In this document: piece by piece, positions 6,996-14,007 of the stretch | Layout: each line of letters opens with the position of its first letter | How positions within the stretch are numbered: position 1 is the stretch's first letter | Source of the DNA: SIG454 sp045646365 | GTDB lineage: Bacteria > Bacillota > Clostridia > Monoglobales > Monoglobaceae | Assembly (NCBI GenBank): GCA_045646365.1 | Contig: JAZRKP010000020.1 | Coordinates: forward strand, 1 to 26,540 | Direction: 5' to 3' | Length of the DNA stretch: 26,540 nt | The notes under the pieces: generated by a model | The model's database searches: none | What the model was told of the DNA's origin: nothing | Seen by the model: only the letters and a program-made list of their open reading frames with translations | Position numbers and translations under genes: made by a program

Positions 6996-7172
6996 AATTC
7001 CTGTGGGGGAGTAGCAAGCGCAAATTGCGTAACAAGTCAACATCCTGGTCTTTTGACCTGGCTTGTTTTAAATTGCCAGACTCATATATATCTTTGTTGT
7101 ATTGGAGTCTGTTTAATTTTTTTGGCTCAAGTGCAACAATAGGTTGTCCTTGGGTTTTTATTTTACCCACAG
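6996..7172 (+). promoter_or_regulatory. Candidate ion-sensing riboswitch leader (yybP-ykoY-like core)
   Basis: The leader begins right after the promoter and contains GGGGAGUAGC (7006-7015), a hallmark of the Mn2+-sensing yybP-ykoY family. Next comes a short P2-like hairpin (7019-7029). A P3-like stem (7031-7038 with 7060-7067) follows; on its 5' side is the loop AACAUCC, then a GGUC/GACC helix, much as in the known family. A hairpin 7077-7083/7105-7111 comes next, then a terminator. The usual P1 closing strand is not convincing where expected. The only strong partner for 7001-7007 is 7166-7172 (CCCACAG), which lies beyond the terminator. The class is therefore uncertain, and a related ion-sensing RNA, such as a Na+ class, would suit the gene better. 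Confidence 0.5.
7124..7164 (+). terminator. Leader terminator before the Na+-pump genes
   Basis: 7125-7131 pairs with 7149-7155 (7 bp with G-U pairs) and 7134-7137 with 7143-7146, followed by TTTTATTTT. It lies 36 bases upstream of the start codon, consistent with transcription attenuation by the leader. Confidence 0.6.
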
Positions 7173-7199
7173 AAAACTTTAAAACTGGAGGTTATAGAA

Positions 7200-8309
7200 T
7201 TGGAAATTTTAGAAATGCTTGGCACTAATATCAGTGCTATGTCGTGGCAAATGATTGTTATGTGGGCTATCGGCGGAATACTCATATACCTCGCCATTAA
7301 GAAGGATATGGAACCGACACTTCTTCTGCCTATGGGCTTTGGTGCAATTTTAGTTAATTTGCCATTTAATACTGTTATAGCTGAAGAAGGTGTTTTGACA
7401 ACCCTCTTTAATGCAGGTATATCAAATGAGCTTTTCCCGCTTATTCTCTTTATCGGAATTGGTGCAATGATTGACTTTGGTCCGCTTTTGTCAAATCCAA
7501 AGCTTATGATTTTCGGTGCGGCAGCTCAATTTGGTATTTTCTTAACTCTTTGCACAGCTTCAATCTTTTTTGATATTAAGGACGCTGCTTCAATAGCTGT
7601 TATCGGCGCTGCAGACGGGCCTACATCAATCTTCGTTGCAGGAAAGCTTGGTTCAGATTACCTCGGTGCAATTATGGTTGCGGCGTACTCATATATGGCG
7701 CTTGTTCCAATCATTCAGCCACCTGTTATAAAGCTTTTAACAACTAAAAAAGAACGCAGAATCAAAATGGAATATCAGGGCAAGGCAGTTTCAAAAACAA
7801 CTAAAATCCTCTTCCCGATAATCATTACAGTTGTTGCAGGTATTGTTGCCCCTGACTCTGTGGCTTTGGTCGGTTTCCTTATGTTTGGTAACTTAATCCG
7901 AGAATGTGGTGTTTTAAACTCACTTTCAGAAACCGCACAGAAGGTTTTGGCTAACCTTGTTACAATCTTCTTAGGAATAACCGTTGCGTCACAGATGAGT
8001 GCTGACAAATTCTTACAGGTTGACACACTTATCATTATGGGCCTTGGTCTCTTCGCATTTATTTTCGATACAGCAGGCGGCGTGCTTTTCGCTAAGTTTA
8101 TAAACCTTTTCACAAAGAAAAAGATAAATCCGATGATTGGTGCGGCAGGTATTTCCGCATTCCCTATGTCAGGAAGAGTTGTTCATAAGATGGGACTTGC
8201 TGAGGACCCGCAAAACTTCCTGCTTATGCACTCAATGGGCGTTAATGTTTCAGGACAGATTGCCTCTGTTATCGCAGGCGGTCTTATCCTAAGTTTCTTT
8301 TTGAAATAG
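7200..8309 (+). CDS. Na+-translocating decarboxylase beta subunit
   Basis: Integral membrane beta subunit of the oxaloacetate / glutaconyl-CoA / methylmalonyl-CoA decarboxylase family, which exports Na+ using the energy of decarboxylation. The 369 residues form about ten membrane segments. The conserved VIGAADGPTSIF block (catalytic Asp at about 139), the SGQIASVIAGG C-terminal block and an FDTAGGVLFAK helix are present. The start is a TTG (7200-7202), since GGAGG lies 8 bases upstream; the next ATG, at 7215, is 23 bases away. A small gamma-like subunit follows by 12 bases. No biotin carrier or carboxyltransferase (alpha) gene is nearby, so the substrate cannot be named. Expression probably depends on the structured leader. 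Confidence 0.9.
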   Translation: MEILEMLGTNISAMSWQMIVMWAIGGILIYLAIKKDMEPTLLLPMGFGAILVNLPFNTVIAEEGVLTTLFNAGISNELFPLILFIGIGAMIDFGPLLSNPKLMIFGAAAQFGIFLTLCTASIFFDIKDAASIAVIGAADGPTSIFVAGKLGSDYLGAIMVAAYSYMALVPIIQPPVIKLLTTKKERRIKMEYQGKAVSKTTKILFPIIITVVAGIVAPDSVALVGFLMFGNLIRECGVLNSLSETAQKVLANLVTIFLGITVASQMSADKFLQVDTLIIMGLGLFAFIFDTAGGVLFAKFINLFTKKKINPMIGAAGISAFPMSGRVVHKMGLAEDPQNFLLMHSMGVNVSGQIASVIAGGLILSFFLK

Positions 8310-8321
8310 GAGGTTAATATT

Positions 8322-8462
8322 ATGGAAATAAACTTATGGGGGTTTGTTGAAAACCTTAAATATATGGGACTCGGAATGCTTGGAATTATTGCAGTTATCG
8401 GTGTTATAATCATAATAACAACAATTTTATCAAAATTAACTGCTCCAACAGATGAACAGTAA
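8322..8462 (+). CDS. Small gamma-like (OadG-type) subunit, 46 residues
   Basis: The product has one strong membrane helix (LGMLGIIAVIGVIIIITTIL, about residues 17-36), an amphipathic N-terminus with a tryptophan, and a short polar tail (TAPTDEQ). Size, position after the beta subunit and the GMLGI..VIGVI pattern fit the OadG/MmdD gamma-type subunit that holds the Na+-pump complex together, although sequence signal in such a short protein is weak. AGGAGG lies 7 bases before the ATG. A bidirectional terminator follows directly. Confidence 0.75.
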   Translation: MEINLWGFVENLKYMGLGMLGIIAVIGVIIIITTILSKLTAPTDEQ

Positions 8463-8500
8463 AAAAATGGGGATTGTCTTTCAGGCAATCCCCATTTTTT
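8462..8500. terminator. Bidirectional terminator
   Basis: A 10-bp stem (8467-8476 with 8486-8495) with a 9-base loop, flanked by seven A on the left and six T on the right. It ends both the + Na+-pump operon and the - carboxypeptidase gene. Confidence 0.92.
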
Positions 8501-9662
8501 AATATAGCGTTGACCATTTTAAAAGGCACTTTCCGAACATCTGGAAACAATTTATTTCATCAACATCTTTTTTCGCCACAACTGTCCGTCTTGTCAGTTC
8601 CTCCCCGTCAACATAAAATACCGCCTCACCAACTTTATCCCCTTTTCTTACAGGAGCATTAAGCTTTTCTTTCGTCTTTACTTTAACCGTAATTTTATCC
8701 TGATTTCCCTTGCGGACAACGGCGCTGAGTCCACCGCCTATTTCCGCCCCAACCTGATTTTCTGTTCCGCCAACAACCTTGATTTTCGGTATTTTTGCTT
8801 TATATGATGAGTTGTCTGCAATAGCATAGTTTGCAAAACCGTAGTCCAATAGCTTTGACGCACTTAAAAAGCGGTCAGCTGTGCTGGGTGCACCTAAAAC
8901 AACAGCGATAAGTTGCATATTATTCCGCTTTGCCGATGCAGAAAGACAGTATTTCGCTATACTGGTTGAGCCAGTTTTTATTCCGTTTGCCCCCTCATAA
9001 AATCTTATAAGCTTATTTGTGTTTGACAAACCAAACTGTCCGTTCCTTATTGTATCCATCCATATAGTCAAATATTTTTCAATATCAGGATGTCTTAACA
9101 GTTCAGCAGAAATCAGTGCAACATCTCTTGCTGTGCTGTAATGTTCTTCCGTTTCGTCAAGACCGTTACAGTTGATAAAATGGGTATTCTTCGCTCCGAT
9201 TTCTATGGCTCTTTTATTCATCTGTTCAACAAACGCCTCTTCCGTTCCTGAAATATGCTCTGCCATAGCAACTGCCGCATCATTCCCCGACGAAACCGCA
9301 ATAGCTTTAAGCATTTCATCAACGCTCATCTGCTCGCCAACCTCTAAAAATACCTGCGAACCACCCATTGAGGCAGCGTGTTCACTTGTTGTTACCATAT
9401 CCGAATATTTGATTTTCCCACCGTCAATAGCTTCCATAATAAGGAGCATTGTCATAGTCTTCGTCACGCTGGCAATAGGCATTTTCTTATCAGCATCAAG
9501 TTCATAAAGGACCTGCCTCGTTGTCTGCTCCATAAGAATCGCCGACGGTGCATTAACAATTTCTGCGGAAACATCAGTGCTTACCTGTTTCGACTCCGCT
9601 CCGAACACATTTGAGATTACCAGTAAAAATGTCAGTATTCCTGCAATAAAGCGTTTTAACAT
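8499..9662 (-). CDS. D-alanyl-D-alanine carboxypeptidase (PBP5/DacF class)
   Basis: Exported serine peptidase that trims the terminal D-Ala from peptidoglycan pentapeptide. The 387 residues begin with a signal peptide (cleavage near VFGA-ES). The catalytic triad of motifs is complete: SVTK (Ser65-Lys68), SGN (125-127) and KTG (229-231). A C-terminal PBP5-type beta domain (about residues 280-370) follows, with an unusual cysteine-containing tail (NCFQMFGKCLLKW) that may be an amphipathic membrane anchor. The start is ATG 9660-9662, with AAAGGGG 10 bases upstream; an in-frame TTG three codons earlier is only one base from that site. It is monocistronic. It resembles DacF/DacB of Firmicutes, but I cannot choose the paralogue. 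Confidence 0.93.
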   Translation of the reverse strand: MLKRFIAGILTFLLVISNVFGAESKQVSTDVSAEIVNAPSAILMEQTTRQVLYELDADKKMPIASVTKTMTMLLIMEAIDGGKIKYSDMVTTSEHAASMGGSQVFLEVGEQMSVDEMLKAIAVSSGNDAAVAMAEHISGTEEAFVEQMNKRAIEIGAKNTHFINCNGLDETEEHYSTARDVALISAELLRHPDIEKYLTIWMDTIRNGQFGLSNTNKLIRFYEGANGIKTGSTSIAKYCLSASAKRNNMQLIAVVLGAPSTADRFLSASKLLDYGFANYAIADNSSYKAKIPKIKVVGGTENQVGAEIGGGLSAVVRKGNQDKITVKVKTKEKLNAPVRKGDKVGEAVFYVDGEELTRRTVVAKKDVDEINCFQMFGKCLLKWSTLY

Positions 9663-9738
9663 AAAATCCAATCCCCTTTCCCAGGCTAAATATCACTATA
9701 ATTCTATGTCTGAGAAATCAAAAAAATACCCACTAATA

Positions 9739-9768
9739 CCAAAAAGACGGCATTTCGCCGTCTTTTGG
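9739..9768 (-). terminator. Terminator of the ferritin-like gene
   Basis: GACGGC (9746-9751) pairs with GCCGTC (9757-9762), extended by A/T pairs, with a T-run on the minus strand directly after the stop codon. Confidence 0.8.
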
Positions 9769-9769
9769 T

Positions 9770-10204
9770 TTATAAATATTTTCTAATATCCTGAGCAAGA
9801 TTTTCTTCAATTTCAATTATATCCGTGGTCAGCTTTTTCGCTTCACCATCAGCGTTTTTATACTCATTAAGATATCTGTTGAGAGACTTAATTCCCATAT
9901 GACAACCGTCAGTCAGAAGGTCTGCCGCAACCTCGTCTGATGCCTCAATGGCAAGCATCATATTAGTTTTAAACCACGCCATACCTTTTGCAATAGCGTG
10001 TGGCTCTTTCCCGTCATCACCTATATCATCAAGATATTGTGCCGTTCTCTTGCCGAGACTTTTATGTTCTTTAACACTTTCGTTCAAAATTTTCTGAAAC
10101 TCAGCATCCTTAACCGACGGAAGAACTTCTTCTATTGCGCTTATTCCCATTTTAATTCCTGAATTACACTCTTTCAAAAGTTTTACTGTATCAGGGCTAA
10201 CCAT
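9770..10204 (-). CDS. Ferritin-like four-helix protein, uncharacterised
   Basis: A soluble, all-alpha, 144-residue protein with no signal peptide. Blocks such as LLKECNSGIKMGISAIEEVL, a KEHKSLG segment, KGMAWFKTNMMLA and DGCHMGIKSLNRYL resemble a family of Clostridia proteins with a ferritin-like or DUF2383-like helical bundle. Glu and His residues are spread through the helices (E-E, EH, H), but I cannot see a complete di-iron ExxH pair set, so metal binding is not claimed. The start is ATG 10202-10204; the earlier in-frame ATG (10211-10213) overlaps the AAAGGA site. The ribosome site and start codon lie within a perfect 13-bp inverted repeat. A terminator follows. Confidence 0.7.
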   Translation of the reverse strand: MVSPDTVKLLKECNSGIKMGISAIEEVLPSVKDAEFQKILNESVKEHKSLGKRTAQYLDDIGDDGKEPHAIAKGMAWFKTNMMLAIEASDEVAADLLTDGCHMGIKSLNRYLNEYKNADGEAKKLTTDIIEIEENLAQDIRKYL

Positions 10205-10232
10205 AAAAATCATCCTTTCTTTTTATGGTTAG
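10197..10232. repeat. Perfect 13-bp inverted repeat around a ribosome site
   Basis: Arms 10197-10209 and 10220-10232 are perfect inverted copies with a 10-base centre. In the minus-strand RNA the AAAGGA site is in the loop and the AUG is in the stem of the ferritin-like gene, so it could control translation. As DNA it could be an operator. Confidence 0.8.
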
Positions 10233-10260
10233 TATGCCCGGTTTTCCGTATTATAAACAA

Positions 10261-11439
10261 TTATCTGGGAATCTGGGCATAACTTAAGTCTATTGTTATA
10301 ACGCAGAAATATTTCGCATCTTTCGCCTTAACCGCATCTTTGATTTTGTCCTTAATTTCAGCGTGGCTCATTTCCACTTCAAATGGAACAACACAGTCGA
10401 AAATAAGGTTTGTGTGGGTTGGTCCCGGAACAATCCGCAAATCGTGGATAGAGAGAGTTGGGTGGATTTCCTTTACAATCTCCATAATCCATCGTCTCGC
10501 ATCGTTCACTGCACTGTCATTTGTCACGATTGGGTCATAATGAACGATAAGATGTATTCCGTCTCTTTCGTAAAATTCACGCTCAATATTATCGATTATA
10601 TCGTGGCTTTTAAGAACATCCTCTTCCGCTGCCATTTCCACATGGACACTGGCAAAAATTCTGCCCGGACCATAATCGTGAACAAGCAAATCGTGAGTTC
10701 CTAAAACACCGTCATAGCTTAAAATTTTATCCTGAATATCATTAACAAGTTCTTCCTCAGGTGCTTTTCCAAGAAGCGGGTCCAGAGTATCCTTAACCAA
10801 CATAAATCCGCTATACAGGATGAAAAGTGCAACACCGAGACCGATATAACCATCAAGATTAACGGAATAAATTTTTGAAACAATTCCGCCAAGCAGAACT
10901 GCAAGGGTTGCAACGACATCATTTCGGCTGTCCGCCGCCGTTGCAATAAGGGTTTTTGAATTTATTCTTTTCCCGACATTTTTCGCAAAAACCATCATCC
11001 ACAATTTCAAAGCAACAGAGCAGGCAAGAATTACCACAGAAACAACACCAAAATCCGTATCTGACGGATTTAAAATCTTATCAAAACAGGAACGGAGAAG
11101 TTCCACCCCGATAACACAGATAAGAATTGAAACCATAAGAGCTGAAAGATATTCAAATCTTGCGTGACCGTAAGGGTGCTCCTTATCTGCAGGTTTCCCT
11201 GAAAGCTTAAAGCCGAAAAGGCTTATAAGACTTGATGATGCATCTGACAAATTATTTACCGCATCCGCCATAACAGAAACACTTCCTGCAATAACTCCTG
11301 CAACCAGCTTGGCTATAAACAGAAAAACATTACAGAATATTCCAACCCAGCCTGAAAGGGCTCCGCACTCGGAACGGACAGACGGGTTATCCGTATTCTT
11401 ATAATCTTTGACGAAAATTCTAAGCAAAAGCTCCGTCAT
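10261..11439 (-). CDS. Cation diffusion facilitator, probably Mn2+ exporter (MntE-like)
   Basis: Inner-membrane metal/H+ antiporter of the CDF family, 392 residues, with six membrane segments (about residues 28-205) and an extended cytoplasmic ZT-dimer region with two sub-domains. The metal site is N62xxxD66 in TM2 and D170xxxD174 in TM5. Zn-specific members usually have a histidine here; Asn/Asp sets are typical of the Mn-CDF group, which supports Mn2+ rather than Zn2+. The HPYGHARFEY loop is the family signature. The ATG follows the mntP stop codon with no gap, so the two are one operon; a GGGAG site lies within the mntP end. It has a second, unrelated C-terminal extension with extra His residues. 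Its function agrees with the partner gene. Confidence 0.88.
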   Translation of the reverse strand: MTELLLRIFVKDYKNTDNPSVRSECGALSGWVGIFCNVFLFIAKLVAGVIAGSVSVMADAVNNLSDASSSLISLFGFKLSGKPADKEHPYGHARFEYLSALMVSILICVIGVELLRSCFDKILNPSDTDFGVVSVVILACSVALKLWMMVFAKNVGKRINSKTLIATAADSRNDVVATLAVLLGGIVSKIYSVNLDGYIGLGVALFILYSGFMLVKDTLDPLLGKAPEEELVNDIQDKILSYDGVLGTHDLLVHDYGPGRIFASVHVEMAAEEDVLKSHDIIDNIEREFYERDGIHLIVHYDPIVTNDSAVNDARRWIMEIVKEIHPTLSIHDLRIVPGPTHTNLIFDCVVPFEVEMSHAEIKDKIKDAVKAKDAKYFCVITIDLSYAQIPR

Positions 11440-12000
11440 TTATATCACTCCCAAATGTTCAAGAAGAATTTTAAGTCCAATGGCTATTAAAACAACTCCG
11501 CCTAAAAGTTCTGCCTTTGACTTATACCTGAGTCCGAAAATGTTCCCAACATAAATCCCGACAGCAGACAATGCGAAAGTTATTATTCCTATAAAACTTA
11601 CCGCCGTATATATGTTAACATCAGGCAAAATGGCAAAAGTTATTCCAACCGCAAGAGCATCTATACTCGTTGCAATCGCCAAAGGAAGCATTGCCTTAAC
11701 ACAAAAATCACAGTTAAGCTCTTCCTCTTTGCCAAGCGACTCTTTTATCATATTTCCGCCGATTAAAGTAAGAAGAACAAACACAACCCAATGGTCAACA
11801 TTCGTTATAAGGCTTTCAAAATAATGACCTGCAAAGTATCCGATTAACGGCATCATAGCCTGAAAACCACCAAAATAAGCACCTGCAATCAATGCGTGTT
11901 TAGCCTTTATTTTATTTAAAGAAAGACCTTTGCATACCGAAACCGCAAAGGCATCCATCGAAAGTCCGATTGCAATTAGCAAAAGCTCCCATATACCCAA
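11440..12000 (-). CDS. mntP: Manganese efflux pump MntP
   Basis: A small (186 residues, six membrane segments) Mn2+ exporter. It has the two-fold repeat of the family with the essential aspartates in GLSMDAFAVS (Asp16) and ATSIDALAVG. The start is a TTG (11998-12000) with AAGGAG 9 bases upstream; the nearest ATG is out of frame. It is first in an operon with the Mn-type CDF exporter, so two unrelated exporters of the same metal share one transcript. In many Firmicutes mntP is under a yybP-ykoY riboswitch; here the leader is only about 30 bases and has no room for one. Confidence 0.93.
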   Translation of the reverse strand: MGIWELLLIAIGLSMDAFAVSVCKGLSLNKIKAKHALIAGAYFGGFQAMMPLIGYFAGHYFESLITNVDHWVVFVLLTLIGGNMIKESLGKEEELNCDFCVKAMLPLAIATSIDALAVGITFAILPDVNIYTAVSFIGIITFALSAVGIYVGNIFGLRYKSKAELLGGVVLIAIGLKILLEHLGVI

Positions 12001-12036
12001 ATTTAAGCACTCCTTTTTATATCAATACAACAACTA

Positions 12037-12065
12037 AGCCTACCATAAAATACCGTTTTTGTCAA
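12037..12065 (-). promoter_or_regulatory. Promoter of mntP-CDF
   Basis: Perfect TTGACA (12060-12065, minus strand), 17 bases, then TAGGCT with an extended TGG (12037-12042). It faces away from the ogg promoter, with 27 bases between the -35 boxes. Confidence 0.7.
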
Positions 12066-12092
12066 GAATATTTGTATTTACTGCTAAGCCAC

Positions 12093-12121
12093 TTGATTTA
12101 ATCGGAAAAATATGATAAAAT
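12093..12121 (+). promoter_or_regulatory. Promoter of the Ogg-type glycosylase
   Basis: TTGATT (12093-12098), a 17-base spacer and TAAAAT (12116-12121), with an overlapping TATGAT. It lies 32 bases before the ATG. Confidence 0.6.
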
Positions 12122-12153
12122 GTTAACATATTTTGCAAAAAGGACTGAAATTT

Positions 12154-12984
12154 ATGATAAAGCTTTATAATATCGACCATTTTCGTCTTGAAGACACATT
12201 CCTTTGCGGACAGTGTTTCCGCTGGACGAAAGATGAAGACGGTGTTTTCCGTGGCGTTGTCCAGAATCACGCTGTTAAAATGTATTATGTTGACGAAAAG
12301 ACAATTTATGTTGAAAGTTCCAATCCCGACCTTATTTACTGGAGTCACTATTTAAGTTTTTCAACCGACTATAACACTGTTGAGGAATCTTTTAAGGACG
12401 ACGAAAACCTGAAAAAATGTATGGAAGTCGGGAAAGGCATCAGACTTCTTCATCAGGATTTATGGGAAACCCTTGTTTCATTCATAATCTCCGCCAACAA
12501 CAATATTCCCCGTATTCAGGGAATAATCGACAGACTTTGTGAGCTTTTCGGTGACAAAATCGAATTTGACGGAAGAACATATTATGGTTTCCCCACGGCA
12601 GAAAAACTTTCAGCACTCGAACTTTCCGACCTTGCCCCAATCAAAGCGGGATTCAGAGATAAATATATTCTTGATGCGGCGAAAAAAGTGGCATCAGGGG
12701 AAATTGACCTTAATAAAATTAAAACAATGAATGATGCAGATGCAAAAAAAGAACTTATGAAGATTAAGGGTGTTGGCTCAAAGGTTGCGGACTGTATTCT
12801 GCTTTTCGCTCTTCAAAGATACAAAACTTTCCCGAAAGATGTGTGGATTAAGCGAATTATGGAAGAGGATTACGGTGTTTCCGAAAAAGAAATTGACAAT
12901 TTTGCCTCGGAAAAGTTTGGAAATTACGCAGGAATTGCCCAGCAATACCTCTATTATTACCACGCAATTAAAAAATCTTCATAA
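12154..12984 (+). CDS. 8-oxoguanine DNA glycosylase (Ogg1 type)
   Basis: Bifunctional DNA glycosylase / AP lyase of the HhH-GPD superfamily that removes 8-oxoguanine. The 276 residues have the Ogg-N domain (GQCFRW at about 19-24) and the catalytic core with SFIISANNNIPRI, FRDKYI and the helix-hairpin-helix IKGVGSKVADC, whose Lys210 is the expected Schiff-base lysine. The catalytic Asp is D229 in FPKDVWI. The start is ATG 12154 with AAAGGA 9 bases upstream; an in-frame TTG seven codons earlier lacks a site. It is monocistronic with its own promoter. Clostridia often use an Ogg1-type enzyme, and I assign this type rather than Fpg/MutM. Confidence 0.95.
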   Translation: MIKLYNIDHFRLEDTFLCGQCFRWTKDEDGVFRGVVQNHAVKMYYVDEKTIYVESSNPDLIYWSHYLSFSTDYNTVEESFKDDENLKKCMEVGKGIRLLHQDLWETLVSFIISANNNIPRIQGIIDRLCELFGDKIEFDGRTYYGFPTAEKLSALELSDLAPIKAGFRDKYILDAAKKVASGEIDLNKIKTMNDADAKKELMKIKGVGSKVADCILLFALQRYKTFPKDVWIKRIMEEDYGVSEKEIDNFASEKFGNYAGIAQQYLYYYHAIKKSS

Positions 12985-12999
12985 AATTTCGTTTTCCTC

Positions 13000-13028
13000 T
13001 TGAATATTGTAGGAAAATAGTGTAAAAT
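13000..13028 (+). promoter_or_regulatory. Promoter of the aldolase gene
   Basis: TTGAAT (13000-13005), 17 bases, then TAAAAT (13023-13028), with a second TATAAT five bases downstream. It lies 44 bases before the ATG. Confidence 0.6.
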
Positions 13029-13072
13029 ATAATTTGTGATTATAATAAAATGTAATTGGAGGATTTAAAATT

Positions 13073-13936
13073 ATGTTAGTTAACGCAAAAGAAGCCCTTA
13101 AAAAGGCTAAGGAAGGCAAATACGCAATCGGTCAGTTCAACATAAACAATCTTGAATGGACAAAAAATATTCTTCTCGCTGCTGAAGAATGTAAGTCACC
13201 TGTTATTCTCGGTGTTTCTGAGGGTGCAGGTAAGTATATGACAGGCTTTAAAACTGTTGCTTCTATGGTTAGTGCTATGGTTGAAGACCTTAAGATAACT
13301 GTTCCTGTTATCCTTCACCTTGACCACGGTAGCTATGAAGGTGCTAAGGCTGCTATCGAAGCAGGTTTCTCTTCTGTTATGTTCGACGGTTCACATTATG
13401 GAATCGAAGAAAATATTGAAAAGACAAAAGAAATAATCGCTCTTGCTAATTCAAAGGGCGTTTCCGTTGAAGCTGAAGTTGGTGCTATCGGCGGTGAAGA
13501 AGACGGGGTTGTTGGTAACGGTGAAGTTGCTGACCCTGCTGAATGTAAAATGATTGCAGACCTGGGCGTTGATATGCTCGCTGCAGGTATCGGTAATATC
13601 CACGGTAAATACCCTGAAAACTGGAACGGTCTCAACTTTGATGTTTTAGCCGAAATCGAAAAGGCTACATCTCCAATGCCATTAGTTCTCCACGGCGGAA
13701 CAGGTATTCCAAGCGATATGATTAAGAAAGCAATCTCCCTTGGCGTTTCCAAGATAAATGTTAACACAGAATGTCAGATTGCATTCGCTGAAGCTACAAG
13801 AAAGTACATTGAAGAAGGTAAAGACCTTGAGGGTAAGGGCTTTGACCCAAGAAAGCTTTTAGCTCCTGGCGCTGCTGCAATTAAGGCAACTGTTATTGAG
13901 AAGATGGAGCTTTTCGGTTCTGTTAATAAAGCGTAA
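13073..13936 (+). CDS. fba: Class II fructose-1,6-bisphosphate aldolase
   Basis: Zn-dependent cleavage of fructose-1,6-bisphosphate to glyceraldehyde-3-phosphate and dihydroxyacetone phosphate. The 287 residues carry HLDHG (catalytic Asp84, Zn ligand His85), SVMFDGSHYGIEEN, the AGIGNIHGKYP Zn ligand and HGGTGI. GGVSKIN-type phosphate binding appears as ISLGVSKINVNTE. GGAGG lies 11 bases before the ATG. Codons are biased to GCT, GTT and GAA, as for a highly expressed gene and unlike the neighbouring ogg gene. It has its own promoter and a hairpin after the stop. Tagatose-bisphosphate aldolase is the nearest alternative, but the context gives no support for it. Confidence 0.94.
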   Translation: MLVNAKEALKKAKEGKYAIGQFNINNLEWTKNILLAAEECKSPVILGVSEGAGKYMTGFKTVASMVSAMVEDLKITVPVILHLDHGSYEGAKAAIEAGFSSVMFDGSHYGIEENIEKTKEIIALANSKGVSVEAEVGAIGGEEDGVVGNGEVADPAECKMIADLGVDMLAAGIGNIHGKYPENWNGLNFDVLAEIEKATSPMPLVLHGGTGIPSDMIKKAISLGVSKINVNTECQIAFAEATRKYIEEGKDLEGKGFDPRKLLAPGAAAIKATVIEKMELFGSVNKA

Positions 13937-13944
13937 ATAAACCT

Positions 13945-13975
13945 GAAAATCCGTCTTATATGACGGATTTTCTTG
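13945..13975 (+). terminator. Probable terminator of the aldolase gene
   Basis: A perfect 11-bp stem (13945-13955 with 13962-13972) with a 6-base loop; the following T-run is short and interrupted, so read-through to glmU is possible. Confidence 0.55.
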
Positions 13976-14007
13976 ATTTATATATAATTTGTGAAAGGTT
14001 GATGAGT

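Noticed and set aside
6957..7228. Short plus-strand frames in the leader before the Na+-pump genes
   Set aside because: They cross the promoter and the RNA-structure elements and have no ribosome site; the leader explains this region.
9172..9614. Plus-strand frames opposite the carboxypeptidase
   Set aside because: They are antisense to a gene with complete SxxK, SGN and KTG motifs and have no ribosome site or promoter.
12001..12036. yybP-ykoY riboswitch upstream of mntP
   Set aside because: The leader is about 30 bases and has no GGGGAGUAGC box.
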